Positions 58,290-64,000 of a stretch of 64,000 nucleotides of DNA are shown here, one piece after another. The position numbers were made by a program, and so were the translations under genes. A model generated the notes under the pieces. It was given only the letters and a program-made list of their open reading frames with translations. It did no database searches and was not told the origin of the DNA. The stretch is from Antedon mediterranea (lineage: Eukaryota; Echinodermata; Crinoidea; Comatulida; Antedonidae). The DNA lies in contig NC_092671.1 of assembly GCF_964355755.1 (NCBI RefSeq), positions 34,053,304-34,117,303 on the forward strand, read 5' to 3'. The first letter of the stretch is position 1. The number at the start of each line of letters is the position of its first letter.

Positions 58290-59506
58290 CAATCGTTCTA
58301 AGATCGTACCGTCGGCCTTGCCGTCCTCAACCCTAACGACATAATCTTTATCCTAAATTGTGTTAATCTATGTTAGGAAGGAGGTGTGTATGTTTACGTG
58401 CCGATATAAACTGAGATATACTTCTCTTTGTAAACGGCAAACCATGTTTTGTAAGGCTATCTCTTTATTAAAGACAACCCGTAGGTTTTTATTGCCAACA
58501 GAAATATGGTTTTTAAGTGATTGATTTGTTGTTCTAATTGTGACTCAGTAACTTCATATGAACAGTATCTGAATAGAATAGACTTTGCTACATATCTTGT
58601 TTCTATTGTCTTTCAATATTCGATCTACCGTAGCGTTAAACAACACAGGTTCATCACTGATTATTTCGCGATTACATACACTGTAAAAAAAACTGTTAAA
58701 TTTACAATTTTTTGACTGTAAAAAATTACATCCGACGACCGTTTTTACTAATTACAGTCGTTTACTGTTAATTTCCGCCTTTTTACAACTATTTACTGTA
58801 AGTAATAATTTGTGTACCCATTCGTTGGTGGCGCTGTAATTAAATTAATCTGAGCATGGGTCGTCTGTGTTCAGATTTAAAATTTACCCACGGGCAAAGA
58901 ATATATATCACAAGAATGAGTATTCCGCGATTTTTGCATGAGAAATTTTATAACAGAGAGCTCCAGAGAGTGATGCCCGCCCTCATAAGGGCGGATGTAT
59001 ACATACTAAATAAGACTTGATTTAATAGATATTATACATGTCACATTAAATAGAAGTTGATAATAGTTTTGCAATTGTAAACTATTTTATAATACATATT
59101 TATTAACAACCGTCTGATTGACAATAAATAATAGAGCAGATAATTTAAACAATGAAGAAACTATTCAGACATTATTTATGTAAACATACTAATGAATCTT
59201 TAATACTTTTTTTACCGAAAAATTAAAGTACAAGTAGTAATGAATAAATTGATGAATTAATTGCATACTATGATCAACACAAGCATATCAAAATCAAAAT
59301 TAATTTTAGACACTTACTGTACTACACCTCAAGAATTGTGTATTGAATTTCATGTCACTTTATTAATTTGAATCTTTAAATAATTCAATAATTTATTATT
59401 TAATATTTTCTTTTTAAATCATAAAAAATCAAGAGTTTTTGACTAACTGATACTGTTGCAGAAATAATAAGAACCAATTTTAATATTTATCAGAATATAT
59501 AATACA
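58290..59506. other. AT-rich interval with a degenerate microexon-type intron unit
   Basis: The 59110-59225 part resembles the pre-exon sequence at 32860-32947 (AAATAATAGAGCA..., TTATTTATGTAAACATACTAATGAA, T-tract), but the acceptor reads TTTACCG instead of TTTACAG, so no exon is called. Confidence 0.45.
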
Positions 59507-60417
59507 TCTATATATAAATTTACGTAAGGGCAAAATTAGGTAAATCGCGCGTTATTTCTAGAATGTTTACTCGATGGTATATAAAGTTGGTTCGTACTTT
59601 CAGTAATGATTTTAACCACCTGATGTAACCCTGTTTACTAATTAAATTGAGTTCGATAATTAGTTATTGACGATTAAAACGAATTTAGGTTCAACGATTT
59701 GCCCCAAATTTTTCGATCGTGGTATACACTGTCTAATGGATGTCCGTCTTGAAAAATACCCGCAGACGATAATACGAGGATGCTTCGCATTTTCGTGTCT
59801 CCTCCTACGATAATTGTTTTTAATGACTGAAAACCGGTTGAACAGCTCGAGTACAGCATCATAATGTTGAAGACAGGCCGATTTTCTTTAAAAAATACTA
59901 TTTTGATAGATTTAATATACGTTTATACAAATGTATTGATTTGCGATGAATGGAACATTCCAATCTCTCTTCCACAAGTGTCTATTCCCTCAGGCGTCGT
60001 AAAGGCAAGTACTGTATACTCAAAACAGAAATTCGATCCATTTTTTTTTTCAATCTGTGTTGCAGAGGTTGGATATACATTTTTTTTTAAACGGATAATG
60101 AGCTAGCGTTTTCACTCGCCGTATATTATGTACAAATCGTTATTATTGCAGTTAATTCACCCTTCCCTCACTGGCATGAGTAGCGTTGTACAACCAGTAG
60201 AGGATAGGCCTACGGTACATCACATGCCCTAAACGCAGAACAACTTTGGTGGGTAGGGTATGAACCAACTTAAGTATGAATTGGCTCTAAGAAACAATTG
60301 AAAACCATTAGGCCTACTAATTAAGTTGAGTTAGATAATTTAATATTTATTGACGATTAAATCGAATTTATGATTTTCCCCGAATAGAGGTGGTTTTTAC
60401 AAATTGTTTTACATTAT

Positions 60418-60488
60418 ATAATAATAATAATAATAATAATAATAGGATTTTTATAGCGCACATACCACTCAAGAGTGCTCAAGGCACA
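60418..60488 (-). mobile_element. Short LINE/SINE 3' end inside H5
   Basis: (ATA)n followed by GGATTTTTATAGCGCACATA and CAAGAGTGCTCAAGGCAC, the inverse of a CR1/L2-type tail. It separates H5 sequence that is contiguous in H1. Confidence 0.55.
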
Positions 60489-60639
60489 TATAAACATATA
60501 CACGTCGTAGTGATGTATCGTTACATGTACTGTACTATTTCAATCGACTAGGACGGTGACAACAAACTAAGTATTACATCGCAATGTTTTACTGTGTTTA
60601 GTGGTATATTATGTGTAAAACACGAAAACAATAATAATA

Positions 60640-62963
60640 ATAACTGGTACTTGATATATCGCATTATGCTGAAAGCCTCAATGCCTCAATCTCCTTATCA
60701 AGAAGCCACCCGTAATCACTAAATCCATCGAAACTCGTCATTGGAATGCTATAAATTTTGAGACATTATGTAAAGATATCACACAGTCTGATCTCGGAAC
60801 TTCGCTCTCAAATCTTGATTTATCAAGTAAAGTACGACTATATGTCACCACTTTGAGTGAACTTCTTGACAAACACGCACCACCGAAAAAGAGAACAGTA
60901 AAGGTCCGACCAAACACTAGTTGGTATAACAGTGACATCTATGCTGAGAAAAGAACAAAGCGTAAGCTTGAAAAGAAATGGAGAATCTCTCATCTGGAAA
61001 TAGATCGTCAAGCTTACATTGCACAGAAGAGGAATGTAAATTCCATGGTAAGAAAGGCAAAGGCCAACTACTACATTGGCTTGTGTGAAGAACATGCAGC
61101 AGATCAGAAAGGACTTTTTAAAATTGTTAACCAACTCCTTCATCATCGCCAGGTATCACCTCTCCCAGATAGTCTTTCTGACTTAGATCTTGCGAACAGG
61201 TTCTGTCAGTTTTTCACAGACAAGATCAAGATCATCAGAGACGACTTCAAGATTGATGACATGTCATTTAATGAGCCTGTGACAGCTGTTCATCAGCATC
61301 TCACAACATTTACACCAGCATCTCAAGATAAGATCCGCAACATTCTGATGAAATCACCAACAAAATCATGCAGGTTAGATCCAGTTCCTACTTCTATACT
61401 GAAGAAGTGTATAGACGCAGTCGTTCCAATAATAACGGAAATCATTAACCATTCTCTTAATACCGGCATAGTGCCAGATGAACTGAAAATTGCTCACGTT
61501 CGTCATTTAATAAAAAAGCAAAACTTGGATCATAACACGCTGAAAAATTACCGCCCGGTGTCGAATCTTTCTTTTCTTGGAAAGACTCTGGAGCGTGTAG
61601 TGACATCACGCATTACTCCATATCTTCAAAAGCATAATTTAAATGAGAATTACCAGTCGGCATATCGTGCATGTCATAGCACGGAGAGTTCCCTTTTAAA
61701 GGTACAGAATGATTTGTTACAAGGAATGAATGATGGGAAAATAACGCTATTGGTGTTGTTGGATTTGTCAGCAGCGTTTGATACAGTTGATCACCAACAA
61801 CTGATAACCCGTCTGAGAAATCGCATTGGCATAAATGGTGTTGCTCTTAACTGGTTCCAGTCATATCTTACAGGAAGACGTCAGCTAGTCTGTATCAATG
61901 ATGCATTCTCAGATGAAGCTTGCCTGGAATATGGTGTACCACAGGGGTCAGTAATTGGGCCTGGCCAGTTTTCCATTTATACGCTTCCCCTTGGTGACAT
62001 TATTCGCAAACACAGTCTACATTTCCATTTCTATGCAGATGATACACAGATTTATGTGTCAGTAAATCCAGTGCAAAGGGATGTTGCTGCAGCAATGAGT
62101 AAGATGGAAGCCTGTATAGAAGATGTTCGCAATTGGATGACAACAAATTACCTAAAGTTGAATGATGGAAAGACAGAGTTTATTATCGTCGGGTCTAAAT
62201 GTAACATCTCCAAAATCAACATCACACATATCAGAATCGGAAACTCTAACATCGCTCCCTCATCGGTGGTCCGGAATCTGGGAATCATGCTGGATAGTAA
62301 TCTCACTATGGAAGCACAAATAACAACTGTATCCAAAGCAGCATGCATATCGATTAGGAACCTTGGTCGTATTCGCGGTAATCTTAACAAGAAAACAGCT
62401 GAATTGATTGTACACTCATTTGTCACTTCTAAAATTGACATTGGTAATGCCTTGTTGTTTGGCATACCAAAATATCAAATACAACGTTTGCAGCGCTTGC
62501 AAAATATGGCAGCTAGAATTGTAACTTATACAAAATCAAACGCTCACATAACTCCTGTCCTGATGGATTTGCATTGGTTGCCTGTTCAACAACGTATTAA
62601 GTACAAACTTGCGTTGTTTGTATTCAAGATCCTAAATGACAGTGCTCCTGCTTATTTATCTGACCTTGTGGATCGTTACGAATCATCCCGCAGAGGCCTA
62701 CGATCATTGTCACAAAACCTTCTTCAAGAGCGTAGAGCGAAAAATCAGTGGGGTCAGAGATCTTTTTACGTTGCGGCCGCAAGTGTATGGAACAGCTTAC
62801 CAGCAACAGTTAAATGCTCATCTAGTCTAAACAGTTTCAAGACCAACCTAAAGACGTCGCTATTCGCTGATGTTCTCGCACGTTGTTAATGCACAAAGCG
62901 CCATGAGCGCCACATGGGTGGAGGATACCGGCGCTATATAAGTTTTCATTTATTATTATTATT
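60640..62963 (+). mobile_element. 5'-truncated CR1/L2-type LINE with long open RT frame
   Basis: The coding part is detectable from about 60694, after an in-frame TGA at 60670; the endonuclease is missing. The RT frame is open to TAA at 62889. The 3' end has GGCGCTATATAAGTTTTC and (ATT)n, the usual CR1/L2 ending. It lies inside Helitron H5. Confidence 0.85.
60694..62889 (+). CDS. Reverse transcriptase of a CR1/L2-type LINE (N-terminally truncated)
   Basis: The frame codes from about 60694 (IKKPPVITKSIETRHWN) to the stop. RT motifs in order: IAHVRHLIKKQN, LKNYRPVSNLSFLGKTLERV, YQSAYRACHSTESSLL, LLVLLDLSAAFDTVDH (motif A Asp), LEYGVPQGSVIGPGQFSIY (motif B) and FHFYADDTQIYV (motif C YADD). The C-terminal part has LGIMLDSNL, LQRLQNMAARIV and LMDLHWLPVQQRIKYKLAL. 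The catalytic residues are present and the frame has no stop over about 700 codons, so the insertion is fairly young. Without an endonuclease and a 5' end it cannot be autonomous. The first ATG is well inside, so no true start is present. Confidence 0.85.
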   Translation, partial: LIKKPPVITKSIETRHWNAINFETLCKDITQSDLGTSLSNLDLSSKVRLYVTTLSELLDKHAPPKKRTVKVRPNTSWYNSDIYAEKRTKRKLEKKWRISHLEIDRQAYIAQKRNVNSMVRKAKANYYIGLCEEHAADQKGLFKIVNQLLHHRQVSPLPDSLSDLDLANRFCQFFTDKIKIIRDDFKIDDMSFNEPVTAVHQHLTTFTPASQDKIRNILMKSPTKSCRLDPVPTSILKKCIDAVVPIITEIINHSLNTGIVPDELKIAHVRHLIKKQNLDHNTLKNYRPVSNLSFLGKTLERVVTSRITPYLQKHNLNENYQSAYRACHSTESSLLKVQNDLLQGMNDGKITLLVLLDLSAAFDTVDHQQLITRLRNRIGINGVALNWFQSYLTGRRQLVCINDAFSDEACLEYGVPQGSVIGPGQFSIYTLPLGDIIRKHSLHFHFYADDTQIYVSVNPVQRDVAAAMSKMEACIEDVRNWMTTNYLKLNDGKTEFIIVGSKCNISKINITHIRIGNSNIAPSSVVRNLGIMLDSNLTMEAQITTVSKAACISIRNLGRIRGNLNKKTAELIVHSFVTSKIDIGNALLFGIPKYQIQRLQRLQNMAARIVTYTKSNAHITPVLMDLHWLPVQQRIKYKLALFVFKILNDSAPAYLSDLVDRYESSRRGLRSLSQNLLQERRAKNQWGQRSFYVAAASVWNSLPATVKCSSSLNSFKTNLKTSLFADVLARC

Positions 62964-63224
62964 AATGCGCTTTACAAAGACAGAACAAATTTAGAAAATT
63001 ACAAATTAAAAAGGTGGGTTTTGAGGAGAGATTTGAAGACACTGCACTGGTGGAAGTAGCCTGACGGATTTCAATAGGCAACGCATTCCATAGAGAAACG
63101 GATGTCGAAGAAAATGAACGATTTCCATAAAACTTAGTGGATGGAAGGATGAATTAATATATGGGCAAGAAGAGACTCAGATCTAGATCTCAGAGACCGC
63201 TTAGGAACATAAGGTTGAATAAGT
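62964..63224 (-). mobile_element. Inverted CR1/L2-type LINE 3' fragment
   Basis: On the minus strand it reads ELIQPYVPKRSLRSRSESLL and SLWNALPIEIRQATS, the C-terminal tail of CR1/L2 RT proteins, ending GTAAAGCGCATTAATAAT. It meets the + strand LINE tail to tail at (ATT)n. Confidence 0.7.
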
Positions 63225-63562
63225 TCAATTAATATTTCGTTACTAAATGAATAAAGAATATATTTAAAAATTGTTCCTCTTTGCACCCATCCTCTTCCCC
63301 ATTCCTCAACCCTAATGTTACATACAAAGCACAAATTAAGTTTGTTTAAATTTGACTTAAACAATTGGTCTCATTCTGTGACAAGTTTCTCTTTCGGAAG
63401 TAATTCCCAGTGTGCTAATTTTAGTTGAGTACATAAATCACAGTGTATATTTATGTATTATTGTCCTGCGGTACGTACATTTGAAATCGCCAGTTTTTTA
63501 ACGCTGAAATTATTATGTATTCGAGAACCATCTGTGGGCACAACCTAGATGGTACGCGAGCG

Positions 63563-64000
63563 TATTAATTTTAGAAATTAATAGAACATAATTCATCTAA
63601 GAAAATTATATTAAACATTTAAATAGTAAGATGATAATTTAAAGACAATGCCTAATTTTCAATAAACAATAGAGCAAGAAATTAAAAAAATTGGCAGAAA
63701 TTATTTGTGTTATACTAATGAAGCTTATATATTTTTTATAGAGGCACAATGTCAAAGGTTAATAAGTAAAATAATAATATACCAGTACCATTTAATAGTA
63801 AATATGGTACTGTATATAGTATAATAAGATGATTAATAAACTTGCATACCAAGACAAAGCATTTACACATCAAAATTCTGGCAAATTATGGTTAAAATTG
63901 TATTTTCACTGTTCCCTGGTTAAATAAAAACAAAACATACCAAAATCAAAATTGCATTTAGACATTTCCTACACCTCAGGAATTGTGTATTGAATTTCAT
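63563..64000 (+). other. AT-rich end of window with microexon-unit relic
   Basis: The 63640-63750 part resembles the repeat unit before the microexons (AATTTTCAATAAACAATAGAGCAAGAAA, TATATTTTTTATAG). The possible exon after the AG at 63741 would be 16 nt and not phase-neutral, so I do not call it. Confidence 0.4.

Larger units (their letters stand above)
59507..63562 (+). mobile_element. Helitron-like element H5, interrupted by LINE sequence and truncated at its 3' end
   Basis: It starts A|TCTATATATAAATTTACG. The Helitron body runs to about 60630, resumes at about 63225 (AATTAATATTTCGTTAC, matching 7130 in H1) and breaks off inside the terminal hairpin at GGTACGCGAGCG. The right arm and CTAG are missing. 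The middle is occupied by LINE sequences. A ~70-bp (ATA)n-tailed fragment is inserted at 60418-60488. Confidence 0.75.

Noticed and set aside
63742-63757. Microexon in the downstream array unit
   Set aside because: It would be 16 nt with a weak donor and breaks phase; it looks like a decayed relic.

Overview
This window looks like AT-rich genomic DNA from an animal, most likely an invertebrate deuterostome. I favour an echinoderm, but that is inference. The evidence is genes split by GT-AG introns, several LINE clades, tRNA-derived SINEs, Helitrons, long-TIR DNA transposons, and a very frequent TAGGCCTA-type octamer. No bacterial-style operons are present. Most of the 64 kb is repeats; one multi-exon protein gene stands out.

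The main gene runs on the + strand from 41.3 to 53.8 kb. I could join 22 coding exons in phase (3,258 nt, 1,085 residues plus stop). The predicted protein has a short charged leader made by 21-nt microexons, two death-effector-like domains, a Roc GTPase domain with a P-loop and a DFAGQ motif, a COR domain, a cysteine cluster and a C-terminal death domain. It is a ROCO-family death-fold protein laid out like FADD with a Roc-COR switch placed between the DED and DD parts. A role in cell-death or immune signalling is inferred from the domains.

The gene lies in a decayed tandem array. The part from the G4 exon through the 3' flank is duplicated upstream (about 13.0-26.3 kb versus 47.3-57.2 kb). 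The upstream copy lacks the DED and P-loop exons and carries frameshifts, a stop and a lost donor site, although its death-domain exon is still open. Promoter-like and first-exon-like units recur at about 26.1, 30.3, 40.0 and 57.0 kb. A second first exon with two microexons sits at 30.8-33.0 kb.

Layout: 0-3.5 kb, Helitron-like elements including a head-to-tail pair; 3.9-5.0 kb, a long-TIR element with a 9-bp target duplication; 6.3-7.5 and 11.0-12.3 kb, Helitrons of a second family; 9.0 kb, a 42-bp minisatellite; 13.0-26.3 kb, the pseudogene copy with a Helitron, a Rex1-like LINE and a second long-TIR element nested in that LINE; 26.5-30.05 kb, a decayed Academ-like transposon; 31.7 and 40.8 kb, tRNA-derived SINEs; 34.3-35.8 kb, a LINE fragment split by a repeat; 35.9-38.0 kb, a foldback element carrying an inverted minisatellite; 41.3-53.8 kb, the gene; 57-64 kb, the next array unit, containing a Helitron interrupted by a CR1/L2-type LINE with a long open RT frame.

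The duplication allows relative dating. The Helitron at 17.4/51.7 kb is in both copies and predates it. The Rex1-like LINE, and the long-TIR element inside it, are only in the upstream copy; the other copy shows the empty site. A CR1/L2 fragment at 49.5 kb is only in the downstream copy.
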